Positions 42,861 through 51,516 of a stretch of 64,000 nucleotides of DNA are shown here, piece by piece. Each line of letters starts with the position of its first letter. Positions within the stretch are counted from its first letter, which is position 1. The stretch is from contig NZ_FOBB01000014.1 of NCBI RefSeq assembly GCF_900109685.1, forward strand, positions 1 to 64,000, read 5' to 3'. The translations under genes were made by a program, and so were the position numbers. The DNA comes from Chitinophaga rupis. GTDB lineage: Bacteria > Bacteroidota > Bacteroidia > Chitinophagales > Chitinophagaceae. The notes under the pieces were generated by a model that ran no database searches, was not told the origin of the DNA, and was given only the letters and a program-made list of their open reading frames with translations.

Positions 42861-44039
42861 TTATATTTTACTACGTTTCGCTTTTTCCCAGGCTGCAGAC
42901 TGGGTGTTGGTAAGGTAGCGGTAAAATCCCTGGTACACCGCTATGTTCATGAACAGGAAATAAAAAGGGATATAAAATATACTGATCTTAATATTACGTT
43001 CTGCCAGGCTGTAACCTATAAAGGCTGCTGCATAGCCCATTACTTGAATAAGGAGGAAAGCATAAAATAGCCAGCCCCCCGGATATATTACTAACATTAT
43101 ATTTGTTACCAATAGTAGTAACAGGCTTAAAGGGCTCAGCGTCCAGCGCAATACCCGGTGGGATATGTACTGGAACGATACTACCGGGAAGCGGAAAAAG
43201 TTCAGCAGGGCCCGCAGCATCACAATAGACTGGAAGCCGCCGGCGCTGATGCGGATCTTGCGCTTATGCTCCTCCGCAATATTGTCGGAGGGTGTTTCCA
43301 TGGCATAGGCGTCTGGTGCATAGGCAATCCGGTAGCCTTTCAGGTTTATGCGCAGGGAAATTACAAAATCGTCCAGGATCACCTCTTCCTCCACCGGCTG
43401 AAATAAGCCGGTACGGATGGAGAACAGCTCCCCGGCTGCGCCTACCACGGAGTACAGCTCGGCATCCAGCTTTTTCAGGTAAGATTCATACTTCCAGTAA
43501 ATACCTTCTGTGGCTGCTGCTCCGCTGCTGTCATCGCTGATCACTTTCTTTTCGCCCGCCACGCCGCCTACGGTTTCATCCGCATAATGTTTTACAATAT
43601 TGCGGATAGCGTCTTTATTCAGCAGGGTATTGGCATCGCAGAAAATAACGTAAGGGGTTTGCACCTGTTCCATGGCCCGGTTCAGGGCTGCGGTTTTACC
43701 GCCGCGCTTATCCGTGTGCAGTAACTGCAGCTCCGGGTAGCGGCTAATGATCTGCGGTGTGGCATCGGTTGATCCGTCTGTGATGAACAGCAGGCGTCTT
43801 TTATGTGCCGGGTAATCCAGCGCCAGGGTATTTTCTATTTTCGCAGTAATGATCCCTTCTTCATTATAGGCTGCTACCACCAGCGTAACATCCGGCTCAT
43901 AGGGCGGGGCAGGGGCCGGCGCTGTACGTACCAGCATACGCTTAATGCGTACCATTACCCATAGCAGCAACCCGTACCCTACATAGTTGTAGAATAGGAT
44001 AAAAAGGCTGATGATAAATATGATATAAGTTGCACGCAT
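42861..44039 (-). CDS. Family 2 glycosyltransferase with membrane helices
   Basis: 392 aa. One N-terminal helix (about 5-30), GT-A domain with TLVVAAYNEE, LLFITDGSTDAT and FCDANTLL (Asp135 of the DXD-like motif), acceptor region ILDDFVISLRI, then two to four helices after residue 300. It resembles synthases that extrude or build chains at the membrane, but the terminal QxxRW motif is not obvious (KRKIRISAG lies at its place). Together with the acyltransferase 5 bp downstream it forms a unit. Confidence 0.9.
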   Translation of the reverse strand: MRATYIIFIISLFILFYNYVGYGLLLWVMVRIKRMLVRTAPAPAPPYEPDVTLVVAAYNEEGIITAKIENTLALDYPAHKRRLLFITDGSTDATPQIISRYPELQLLHTDKRGGKTAALNRAMEQVQTPYVIFCDANTLLNKDAIRNIVKHYADETVGGVAGEKKVISDDSSGAAATEGIYWKYESYLKKLDAELYSVVGAAGELFSIRTGLFQPVEEEVILDDFVISLRINLKGYRIAYAPDAYAMETPSDNIAEEHKRKIRISAGGFQSIVMLRALLNFFRFPVVSFQYISHRVLRWTLSPLSLLLLLVTNIMLVIYPGGWLFYAFLLIQVMGYAAAFIGYSLAERNIKISIFYIPFYFLFMNIAVYQGFYRYLTNTQSAAWEKAKRSKI

Positions 44040-44048
44040 GACTGTTTT

Positions 44049-44209
44049 AATTACGAATTATTCAATTACGAATTACGAATTGTGTACTACGTTGGGGATT
44101 GTTCTTCTTAATATCACACATCACTTTATAATCATTAATATTATTTGGCCAATTGATATACGAACTACCCAATCCGTAATTGAATAATTCGTAATTCGTA
44201 ATTGAATCA
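44049..44209. repeat. Inverted heptamer arrays (AATTACG family) between GT2 and Tat gene
   Basis: AATTACG AATTATT C AATTACG AATTACG AATTGTG (44049-44084, one inserted base) and the inverse array at 44171-44209 (CCGTAAT TGAATAA TTCGTAA and so on), which runs into the stop codon of the Tat-type gene. Confidence 0.7.
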
Positions 44210-44779
44210 GGTGGCCCAGCATTTCTGCCCGGGAGCCAGCGTAGCGCAGCCCTGGTATTTGCCCGGGATGTAATCATAGGCCAGCCCTTGTGTAGCGCCC
44301 TGTATAGAGGTGCAGTAGCCCTGCACGGTGTATTTTTTCAGGGTTACAAAAAAGCTGTCGCCAAATAATTTGCGCTGTACTTTGCCCGCCAGGCCGCTGT
44401 ATTGCCGGTCTCTTTTTTCAAAATGCGCCAGCACATTATGGCGCTGTTCTTTACTGCATTCCAGGAAGGAGCGGTTGTACTGGGCTTGCGCATACAGCTG
44501 CACATCCACCAGTCCATCCATGAATTTATTTTGCAGCTTGGTGGGCGTGCAGTCCTGTATCATGGTAATGATATAATCCTGCACATTGGCATCTTTAGCA
44601 CCGGGCGTATCTGTACGCGGTATAATGGTTTCTGCCAGCTCAGCGATCAGCGTTTTATAATCCGGCAATTGCTGCAGGTCTGGTTTCCTATACCATTGGT
44701 AACTTTTAAAACCGGCGGCTACCGCGGCAGCACCACCGCCGAAGAGCAGGAAACCTTTGAGTGCTTTTCTTCGATCCAT
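44207..44779 (-). CDS. Gluconate 2-dehydrogenase subunit 3-family protein
   Basis: 190 aa. N-terminus MDRRKALKGFLLFGGG fits a twin-arginine (Tat) signal with R-R-K-A-L-K and a hydrophobic stretch to about 28. The family motif IIPRTDTPGAKDANVQDYI and the RFFLE-like NRSFLECSKEQR segment are seen. Such proteins form a complex with a GMC dehydrogenase in the periplasm and help deliver electrons to a cytochrome. No GMC gene is adjacent; the one at 26858 is a candidate. A TTG three codons upstream gives a longer frame, but those codons are in repeat DNA. Confidence 0.88.
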   Translation of the reverse strand: MDRRKALKGFLLFGGGAAAVAAGFKSYQWYRKPDLQQLPDYKTLIAELAETIIPRTDTPGAKDANVQDYIITMIQDCTPTKLQNKFMDGLVDVQLYAQAQYNRSFLECSKEQRHNVLAHFEKRDRQYSGLAGKVQRKLFGDSFFVTLKKYTVQGYCTSIQGATQGLAYDYIPGKYQGCATLAPGQKCWAT

Positions 44780-44782
44780 GAG

Positions 44783-44997
44783 ATTCAATTACGAATTATT
44801 CAATTACGAATTACGAATTATGTACTTCATATTGCTAATCCACTATGAGTCAATTACGAATTATTAATTACGAATTATGTACTTCATATATCCAATCTAT
44901 CACCCTTATTCAATAACTATAAAATGGCCAATTACGAACTACAATCACTACGCACTACTCAATTCGTAATTCGTAATTGAATAATTCGTAATTCACA
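44783..44997. repeat. Heptamer arrays (AATTACG family), three blocks
   Basis: 44785-44822 and 44850-44880 in one sense, each continuing into the same ATGTACTTCATAT word, and 44960-44997 (AATTCGT AATTCGT AATTGAA TAATTCG) in the other. They fill the 210-bp gap from the Tat gene start to the esterase stop. Confidence 0.7.
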
Positions 44998-44998
44998 G

Positions 44999-45802
44999 TT
45001 ACTTCCGGTACTGCAGCAGCCATTCATAAATGCTCAGTCCATTCTCCCGGTACTTCGGATTGTAGAACTCGTGCCAGCAGCAATGCCCGCCAGGGTATAC
45101 GGTTAAACGCGTAAGCCCGGGTTTATACTTGTTGGTACTATCTACATAGGTGTGCGCATTTCTGAGCACGTACCCATCTTCCAGCCCGGCAAAATACCAG
45201 GTATGTATGTTGGCATCGGTTACAAGCCGGTAACGTTTTAAATACGGGCTGTCCGTAATGGGCGCCGACATTGTAACGCAGGCCGCTATCCGGTTAGCCA
45301 GGTGCTTGTTATGCGTTTTGGCAGATTCTACTGACCACCCGCCGGCACTGTAACCGGTCAGATAGATCCGGGTAGTATCCACCGGATAACGTTTGATCAC
45401 ATCATCCAGCATCGGATCCACATCCTGTGGGGAGAACGACCAGCTTTCCGCCAGCGGCGCCACCACAATGAACTCGTATACCTTTTTATCCTTCGGGTTC
45501 ACAGCCTCAATTTTCCTGCCCTCATGGATCTGCCGTGTTACGCCTTCCCGGAATATTTTACCCAGGTCTTTGCCCGCAATGCTTCTGCCGTGAAAGGCAA
45601 CCAGCAGCGGATACTTTTTGCCAGGCACCGGGTTGTCCGGTGTGTAGATCAGCGCAGGCCTGGTTTGCCACGGACTGATCTTAACCTGTATTGCTTGCAT
45701 GGGGGCATAATCTACAACATCCTGCCCGTACGCGTTACCGCATAGCCAAAGGCCCGCCAGCAGCATCATATGCCTTAAGATCATTACAATAAAATTTACC
45801 AT
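44999..45802 (-). CDS. Secreted alpha/beta-hydrolase (esterase), stand-alone
   Basis: 267 aa. Signal peptide up to about residue 26 (LLAGLWLCGNAYGQ). LLVAFHGRSIAGK (oxyanion hole), Ser in LTGYSAGGWS, acid near GLEDGYV, His in YPGGHCCWHEFYNP. The order and spacing resemble the N-terminal hydrolase domain of the two giant proteins. A longer frame begins at a TTG (45808); ATG 45802 is preferred and ATG 45784 is also possible. It starts 13 bp after the half-TolC gene stop, so is in the polysaccharide operon. Confidence 0.85.
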   Translation of the reverse strand: MVNFIVMILRHMMLLAGLWLCGNAYGQDVVDYAPMQAIQVKISPWQTRPALIYTPDNPVPGKKYPLLVAFHGRSIAGKDLGKIFREGVTRQIHEGRKIEAVNPKDKKVYEFIVVAPLAESWSFSPQDVDPMLDDVIKRYPVDTTRIYLTGYSAGGWSVESAKTHNKHLANRIAACVTMSAPITDSPYLKRYRLVTDANIHTWYFAGLEDGYVLRNAHTYVDSTNKYKPGLTRLTVYPGGHCCWHEFYNPKYRENGLSIYEWLLQYRK

Positions 45803-45815
45803 CAACAAAGAAATA

Positions 45816-46544
45816 CTACAGTAAGCGCATCACCTCTTCCAGGGTCATGCCTACAATGCCTTCCAGCGCAAGCTTTGACTGACGCAGGTTTTTTTCCAGC
45901 AATACCTTCTGTACCATTTCTACGTTGTAATCGTGGTAGGCCGCCTTATATTCATCCAGCGGAATACCTTCAGTGCCGGCACGGAACTTTTCCTCTATCT
46001 GGTTGTAATGCACCAATGCATCCTCCAGGATAGGGCCATGCAGCTCCACCAGCTGTTTATTGGCGGAATATTCTTCATACGCTTCCAATACTTTATCCTT
46101 AATGATCAGCGCAGCGGATTCCTGTTGTTTTTGTACCACGCGGCCCTGTGCCTTTGCTTTCTTCACCTCGTTGGGGATAGAAATAAAATGGCCCAGCGGT
46201 ATTATTACCCCAAAGTTATAACGGGGGTAAAAGCTGGCCTGCGGGTTGTTACCATTGTTGTTGCCTTTAATGGTGAACTCATTTAAGTTACCGGCAGCCG
46301 TAAAGTGGTTTAGCCAGGCTGCTTTGGCAATGCGCGTTTCGTATTTGGTGATGTCTTTCTGGGCGTCATACTGCCGTACGTCCGGGTTTTGCAATGCCAG
46401 TTCCACCAGCTTTTGTTTAAACCGTGCAATAATAGACGGATCTTTCGGCAGCTTTAATAAAACAGAAGTATCCGGTTGTTGCAGCTGTGCAAAAGCCCCC
46501 AGGCTTATACATACTGCCAAAAAAGTAATGTAGGCTCGTTTCAT
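45816..46544 (-). CDS. Half-size TolC/outer-membrane-efflux-like protein
   Basis: 242 aa with a signal peptide 1-19. Long helical stretches such as IIKDKVLEAYEEYSANKQLVELHGPIL and KFRAGTEGIPLDEYKAAYHDYN match the periplasmic helices of TolC-type proteins (F-x-x-G-x-x-x-x-x-x-E/D-x), and YNFGVIIPLGHF looks like a strand. The usual family length is about 420-480 residues with two such repeats; only one is present and the stop is clean. Either it assembles as more subunits or it is a remnant. Its location between Wzy and an esterase suggests a role in polysaccharide export. Confidence 0.75.
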   Translation of the reverse strand: MKRAYITFLAVCISLGAFAQLQQPDTSVLLKLPKDPSIIARFKQKLVELALQNPDVRQYDAQKDITKYETRIAKAAWLNHFTAAGNLNEFTIKGNNNGNNPQASFYPRYNFGVIIPLGHFISIPNEVKKAKAQGRVVQKQQESAALIIKDKVLEAYEEYSANKQLVELHGPILEDALVHYNQIEEKFRAGTEGIPLDEYKAAYHDYNVEMVQKVLLEKNLRQSKLALEGIVGMTLEEVMRLL

Positions 46545-46640
46545 CAGTCAATATTTAGATTTTAAAACTGCATGATAGCCCCCGCTTATAAATTTCCGTT
46601 AGCCGGAAAACTTATGAAGTGCGGTTCCACCAGCAAATAT

Positions 46641-48071
46641 TTACGCCCTTTCCAGGTATTTAATTTTAATTACAATAGCCATAAAGGCATACAACATAAT
46701 AGATGTTTCCACCAGGGTAGAGGTATCCTGCGCATACTGTGATATGGCTGCCGCAAAACTGGCGGCAGCAATGCCTATCATCAATAGCTTGTCCAGCTCC
46801 CATTTCACACGGAAAAAGTTTGATACCGCTATTTGTATCAGGAAAAAGAAATGCCCGGCTACCAGCAGCATGCCTATCCAGCCCGTTTCCAGCACAGCGC
46901 GCAGGAACCCGTTGTCCGTCTGGAAATCGGCCAGCTGATGCCCGGGGTTATACTTTGCCCCGTTACCACCGGTTGTATTTACGCCTCCCCCAAACGGATG
47001 CGATTGCAGGTATGGCTGTATGCGGTGCCGGTTACGGTCACGCACATTCACAGATTCATCCTGCTTGCCAATAAAGGCTGTTCTTACCCTCACAATAGTA
47101 GGGTTGCTGTGAAAAGGCCCGTACAATATTACCAGCGAAAAAAACGCAAAGGCCATGGCCACTAAAATAGTATTGCGCTTTTGCAGGTTGGCCATAAAGA
47201 ATACCATCAATCCAAGCGGCACCATTACATAACCGGTACGCGTACCCGAATAGCCCAATGCCAGCACATGCAGCATGATGGATACAATGATGACGATCTT
47301 GGTGGGGATGGTAATAACGGTCCTTTTAGCTGTTAGCAGGATCAGCATCATGATGATGTTACAGGCCATAATGATCCCGAACACCGCTGCATCCGACATA
47401 AAGGAGAACAGCCTTATACCGGATATGATCATGGTAGTGCCAAACTTGTCCCGGTACTTGTTAATGAATGCCTGCTCATAAGGCAGCAGCCCATGCCATT
47501 GCTGTATGCAGCAATAGAAGGCAGCCGCGGTACCCAGTATCAGCCAGTACTTCATGAAAGTACGCACGTCCTTCAGGTTGTTAAAAACATTCAGCCCTAC
47601 GTACAGGAAAATATAGCAGCGCAAAGACACCCGCATAAACACATACCAGCCCAGGAAAGAATGTGTTTCCGGGTTAAAAAACTCCATTACCAGGATGATC
47701 AGGTACAGGAACAGGCATATTAACAGCGGATCCTTAAAGAACTTTACTTTTTTGATCGTTTCATCACCCCGTTTAAAAATGCAGCCGAATAATACGGAAA
47801 GCAGCAGCGCATCCATCACTACCCCCACACTCTGTTCTGAGCCGGACATACGTTCCAGCAAAGGCAGCGTCATGGTAATGCTGATGTAGATGTAGTACCC
47901 CAGCTTATAATTGGCTACGCATACCAGGCAAATGGCAGCACCTATGATCATTACGCTCAGCCCAACGCCCACCTTCAGGTCGGTAGAGGCCACGTAGGCC
48001 AGCACCGGTACCATGATAGCCCATAACAGTATTATGAACCAGAGCGTAATATTTTTCTTTGTCAATTGCAT
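46641..48071 (-). CDS. O-antigen ligase/polymerase-like membrane protein (Wzy-type)
   Basis: 476 aa with about 11-12 hydrophobic helices. A long extracytoplasmic loop near residues 325-400 contains RNRHRIQPYLQSHPFGGG and GHQLADFQTDNGFL, and LGYSGTRTGYVMVPL lies in a central helix pair, as in Wzy_C proteins. It most likely polymerises or ligates exopolysaccharide repeat units in the inner membrane. Specificity cannot be told from sequence. 23 bp separate it from the small membrane-protein gene upstream. Confidence 0.88.
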   Translation of the reverse strand: MQLTKKNITLWFIILLWAIMVPVLAYVASTDLKVGVGLSVMIIGAAICLVCVANYKLGYYIYISITMTLPLLERMSGSEQSVGVVMDALLLSVLFGCIFKRGDETIKKVKFFKDPLLICLFLYLIILVMEFFNPETHSFLGWYVFMRVSLRCYIFLYVGLNVFNNLKDVRTFMKYWLILGTAAAFYCCIQQWHGLLPYEQAFINKYRDKFGTTMIISGIRLFSFMSDAAVFGIIMACNIIMMLILLTAKRTVITIPTKIVIIVSIMLHVLALGYSGTRTGYVMVPLGLMVFFMANLQKRNTILVAMAFAFFSLVILYGPFHSNPTIVRVRTAFIGKQDESVNVRDRNRHRIQPYLQSHPFGGGVNTTGGNGAKYNPGHQLADFQTDNGFLRAVLETGWIGMLLVAGHFFFLIQIAVSNFFRVKWELDKLLMIGIAAASFAAAISQYAQDTSTLVETSIMLYAFMAIVIKIKYLERA

Positions 48072-48094
48072 GTATGCCTTACCGTTATACTCCC

Positions 48095-48205
48095 TTACAG
48101 GAACATTGTTTTGATCAGCAGCATAAGAATGGTCACCCCTACAAAAAGGATGATCAGTGATTTATGCAGCTGGTCGCTGATGATTTTTTTTTCCGGTTTT
48201 CTCAT
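48095..48205 (-). CDS. Small single-helix membrane protein (36 aa), translationally coupled
   Basis: The frame starts MRKPEKKIISDQLHK, then a hydrophobic helix (SLIILFVGVTILMLLI) and ends KTMFL. Its ATG overlaps the stop of the acyltransferase (ATGA), the pattern of coupled translation, and its stop is 23 bp before the Wzy-like start. This is the only gap-filling reading frame here. The N-terminus is basic and would face the cytoplasm. No known family is recognised. Confidence 0.65.
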   Translation of the reverse strand: MRKPEKKIISDQLHKSLIILFVGVTILMLLIKTMFL

Positions 48206-49302
48206 TGTTCACTTACTTTATCTGTTGCTGCGCTGGCCACAGGCCGTTTTTTTGCCTGCGTTTTAAAAGGCCCGATAAACAGAAACTCCAGGTGTAACAA
48301 CAGGCAGAGCCTGTAGAGTATAATGGATAATGTGATCCCCAAGGTCATTAGTATCAGTGTCATTACCGGCATGCTCAGCTGCACATCCAACCGTAACAGC
48401 AACATCCGGAACAGGAATACAATGCCCAGGTGCAGCAGGTAGATGTATAATGAATAATGACCTAATGTTTGCAGAAAAACAGCGCGCTGGTATTTGGCCA
48501 GCAAAAAAGAGATCATGATCACCAGCAGTGCGCCAAACATGGCCAGGGCGGAAAAAACGTACATATTGGCTTCCGGGTGCTCCATGGAGTAATACTGCGC
48601 CAGTATAAAAAAGGGCAGCAGTATCATTACCTTATAACCGGAGGTAAGCTGCCGTTGTATCTTATCCTGGAAAAAATAAGGCGCGGCCAGGTGTCCCAGG
48701 CAAAAGAACACATAGAACATCATTACATCGGAAAGGGTGCTGATGGTGCCTGCCAAAGGAATAAGCCCCAGCATTACCAGCCCCAGTAACAGCTGCAGCG
48801 GCGCTTTTAACTTTAACACTACATGGTTAAAGAGATACAGTGCCGTTACATTGAACAGCGCAAACAAATACCATTGCTGCAGCATGCCGCGGGGATGAAT
48901 AAGAATGTCAATATAATTGCCAACGCCCCGTTTGAAATTTGTATACTCTGAAAAAATGATCTGAAGGGTTAACTGGATGAAGCACCATAACAGGTAAGGG
49001 TACAGCAAAGTATTGATCTTCGTTACCAGGAAGTCGGCAGCCCCCCGCTTTTGCAGGCTGGAGGCAAAGAACAGGCCCGACAGGAAAAAGAATAATGGCA
49101 TACGGAACCCGTACAACATTTCATTTGCATCCATCAGGGCGGGAGTTACCGATACGCCGCTATACAATAATCCATATAATACATGTCTGTACACTACAAA
49201 TATAATTGCGATTCCTTTTGCATAGTCCACCCAGGCATAGCGTCTCGATGTCGCCGGCCGGAAGGAAAAAATAAATTTTAGTTTTGGGGTTATGGCTTCC
49301 AT
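48202..49302 (-). CDS. Membrane acyltransferase, AT3 type (second copy)
   Basis: 366 aa. Signature RRYAWVDYAKGIAIIFVVYRHVLYG (Asp, Lys and Arg-His), typical of AT3 acyltransferases; then FRMPLFFFLSGLFFA and about nine more helices. It is distinct from the AT3 at 41758. It likely acylates a sugar of the same polymer or lipid-linked unit. A TTG start at 49323 would give 7 more residues directly after the Wzc-like stop; ATG 49302 is preferred because the extra residues are polar and untypical. Confidence 0.88.
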   Translation of the reverse strand: MEAITPKLKFIFSFRPATSRRYAWVDYAKGIAIIFVVYRHVLYGLLYSGVSVTPALMDANEMLYGFRMPLFFFLSGLFFASSLQKRGAADFLVTKINTLLYPYLLWCFIQLTLQIIFSEYTNFKRGVGNYIDILIHPRGMLQQWYLFALFNVTALYLFNHVVLKLKAPLQLLLGLVMLGLIPLAGTISTLSDVMMFYVFFCLGHLAAPYFFQDKIQRQLTSGYKVMILLPFFILAQYYSMEHPEANMYVFSALAMFGALLVIMISFLLAKYQRAVFLQTLGHYSLYIYLLHLGIVFLFRMLLLRLDVQLSMPVMTLILMTLGITLSIILYRLCLLLHLEFLFIGPFKTQAKKRPVASAATDKVSEQ

Positions 49303-49323
49303 GCTGTTGCTGTTTTCAGACAA

Positions 49324-51516
49324 CTACAATTCCAAAAAGTCATCATTTACATTATTTAGTACCGCCCCCAACAACTTACCATTCATGCTCTGCAGGAATT
49401 GTATGGATTCCTTATCATTCTGCTTCAATGATGCCCTGGAGGAAAATATAGCTATTACACCTTCTACATAATGTACCAGCTCTTTACTGTCTGTATAATC
49501 GTTCAGCGGAGCGCCTTCCAGCAGCACAAAATCATAATACCCTTTCAGCTGCGGCAGGTAATTCAGCAGGTGGTTGCGGGGTAATATCTCAGAGGGCGTA
49601 TAGTCGCCGCCTTTACAACCGATCACTTCTATCCCTTCTACGGAATAGGTGGTAACAATTTCCCTTACTTTTTCAATGCTCACTTCTTCCGGGGCCATGG
49701 AAAAGGTTTCCAGCGTAGGTTTGGCCTGCAGCGCCACGGTAAGGTCGTTGTTGCAGAAATTGGTGTCAATGATCAGCACCCGTTTGTTGCTCAGGCTCAG
49801 GCTATAGGCCAGTGCCTGCACCAGCGTGGTTTTACCCTGCTGGGATTCTGTGCTGGTAAAGAGGAAGATGGATTTGTTGCTGCTCTCAACCTCATACCGG
49901 AGCTTGCGAAGCAGCTCCCGGAACGTGTTCTGCCTTCTTCGCGAAGCGTCATCGTCCGAGATCTGCTTTTGCAAAACTTCCGGAATGCTGTACCTGTGCA
50001 GGTCAGCATGGTTAATAGTACTGATCAGCTTCAGATCCACATGCCTTTCAAACACAGAGGGCGATTTTATAGAGTTATCAAAGAACTCCATAAACAATAC
50101 CCCCAGGGTGGTTAACAGGAACACGGATGCGCCGGCCATACCCATGATAATAATACGCTTGGAAGATTCCGGTTTAAATGCAGGCTGGCCTTTCAGCGTT
50201 TGCCTGAAATCATCCGGGGGCGCAAGACGGCTGTCCAGTGCCGTGTTGAGCTTTTCTTTCAGCTTATTATACTCTTCCTGGGCAAGGTCAACTTCTTTCT
50301 GTAAAGTGCTTACAGTAGCTTCTTTATTCGCATAGGACCCTACGGAGCCCCGCAGGGAACCAATTTTATTTTGCAGGCTGGCTATATTCAGCAGGGATGC
50401 CTTTAAGTCAGCGTCTAATGATGCTTTTTTCTGTAACAGCTCGTCTTTGCTTACGGTTTTACCGGTAGCCACGGCGGAGCTGGACATCAGCCTTTGCAGC
50501 TGCGCGCGTTGCGTTTTTATCTTATCAGCCAGGTCTGCGTCACTGCTGCCGCCGCGCTGGTATTCATCGTTACTCTGGTTCAGCTGCTTGCGCAGCGCTA
50601 CGATCTCTGCGTTGTTATTATCATATACCGCTTTGCCCTGGTTCATCTGCGCTAACTGTTCGTTTACGCTTTGCACGGAGGAGTTCAGGTTGTTGTAGGT
50701 GGCTTTCTCATCCAGCAGCGCTTTTTCCAGCTGGCTGATAAGGCCCAGCTCATTGCCGCTGGCCGCTTCTACATTCAGCAATCCTTCAGATGATTTATAG
50801 TTACGCAGCGCATCTATTTTCTGATCCAGCTCTGTTTTCTTCTGGTTCACCAGCGCTTCAAAGGTGCCTACATTTTCCACAGAACGTTCTGAACGCATGC
50901 TGCGGTAGTAACGGGTGAACTCGGAATACAGGGTGTTCACCACAAAGGCGGAGAGCTCGGGGTTCTCAGAACCAAAAGACATATCAATATAATCCGTACG
51001 TTGCAGGCGGCCTATATTCAGGCGTTTGCGGAGGGATTCATAATCGTACTTGCACAGCTTCATATATTCCAGCAGCTTACGCTCTTCCGGCTGGTAAGAG
51101 GTCAGCATCTGCAAAGAGTCCAGCTTATGGCGCGCCAGCTGTAAACCCGCTACCCGGTTAAACTGCAGGTACTCCGGGGTGCGGCGGTCTTTTTCCGTGA
51201 GGAAACGGAAAGGTTTGGGAGAGGTAAGATCGTGTATCAGCAGCTGGTAAGAAAGCAGGCTGATAACGGTAGGGGAGGTAATGGTTTCAACAACGTTGTT
51301 AAACTTTACATCCGCTTCAAACAGGTTCACATTATTTTCATCGCGCAGCTTAATATCATCATTAATGGTAAAGCCGGTCGACATCTGGGCGTTGGACACA
51401 TACAGCTTCGCACGGTCCATGGTGAAAACAAACGAAAGCACAATGGCCACTATCGTGCTGATAATGATCCACCATTTCTTTTTAAGCAGTGCTTTCACAA
51501 AATATATTACATCCAT
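49324..51516 (-). CDS. Wzz/Wzc-like polysaccharide chain-length and co-polymerase protein
   Basis: 730 aa. N-terminal Wzz domain: helix at about 15-32 (KWWIIISTIVAIVLSFVF), then a long periplasmic coiled-coil region with several heptad stretches (residues 200-420), and a second helix near 450 (IIIMGMAGASVFLLTTLGVLF). C-terminal P-loop domain: FTSTESQQGKTTL (Lys562), LIIDTNF (Asp584), and in place of Walker B FVLLEGAP (Glu667). The C-terminus ends NNVNDDFLEL without the tyrosine cluster of BY-kinases. It probably controls chain length and export. It is the first gene of the leftward operon. Confidence 0.9.
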   Translation of the reverse strand: MDVIYFVKALLKKKWWIIISTIVAIVLSFVFTMDRAKLYVSNAQMSTGFTINDDIKLRDENNVNLFEADVKFNNVVETITSPTVISLLSYQLLIHDLTSPKPFRFLTEKDRRTPEYLQFNRVAGLQLARHKLDSLQMLTSYQPEERKLLEYMKLCKYDYESLRKRLNIGRLQRTDYIDMSFGSENPELSAFVVNTLYSEFTRYYRSMRSERSVENVGTFEALVNQKKTELDQKIDALRNYKSSEGLLNVEAASGNELGLISQLEKALLDEKATYNNLNSSVQSVNEQLAQMNQGKAVYDNNNAEIVALRKQLNQSNDEYQRGGSSDADLADKIKTQRAQLQRLMSSSAVATGKTVSKDELLQKKASLDADLKASLLNIASLQNKIGSLRGSVGSYANKEATVSTLQKEVDLAQEEYNKLKEKLNTALDSRLAPPDDFRQTLKGQPAFKPESSKRIIIMGMAGASVFLLTTLGVLFMEFFDNSIKSPSVFERHVDLKLISTINHADLHRYSIPEVLQKQISDDDASRRRQNTFRELLRKLRYEVESSNKSIFLFTSTESQQGKTTLVQALAYSLSLSNKRVLIIDTNFCNNDLTVALQAKPTLETFSMAPEEVSIEKVREIVTTYSVEGIEVIGCKGGDYTPSEILPRNHLLNYLPQLKGYYDFVLLEGAPLNDYTDSKELVHYVEGVIAIFSSRASLKQNDKESIQFLQSMNGKLLGAVLNNVNDDFLEL

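Noticed and set aside
44783..44997. CRISPR-like array
   Set aside because: Units are 7 bp without spacers, degenerate and inverted; no cas genes are in the window.
45816..46544. Half-size TolC-like gene as a frameshifted pseudogene
   Set aside because: The gap between its end and the next gene is under 20 bp, and no second half is visible in any frame nearby; it looks intact.
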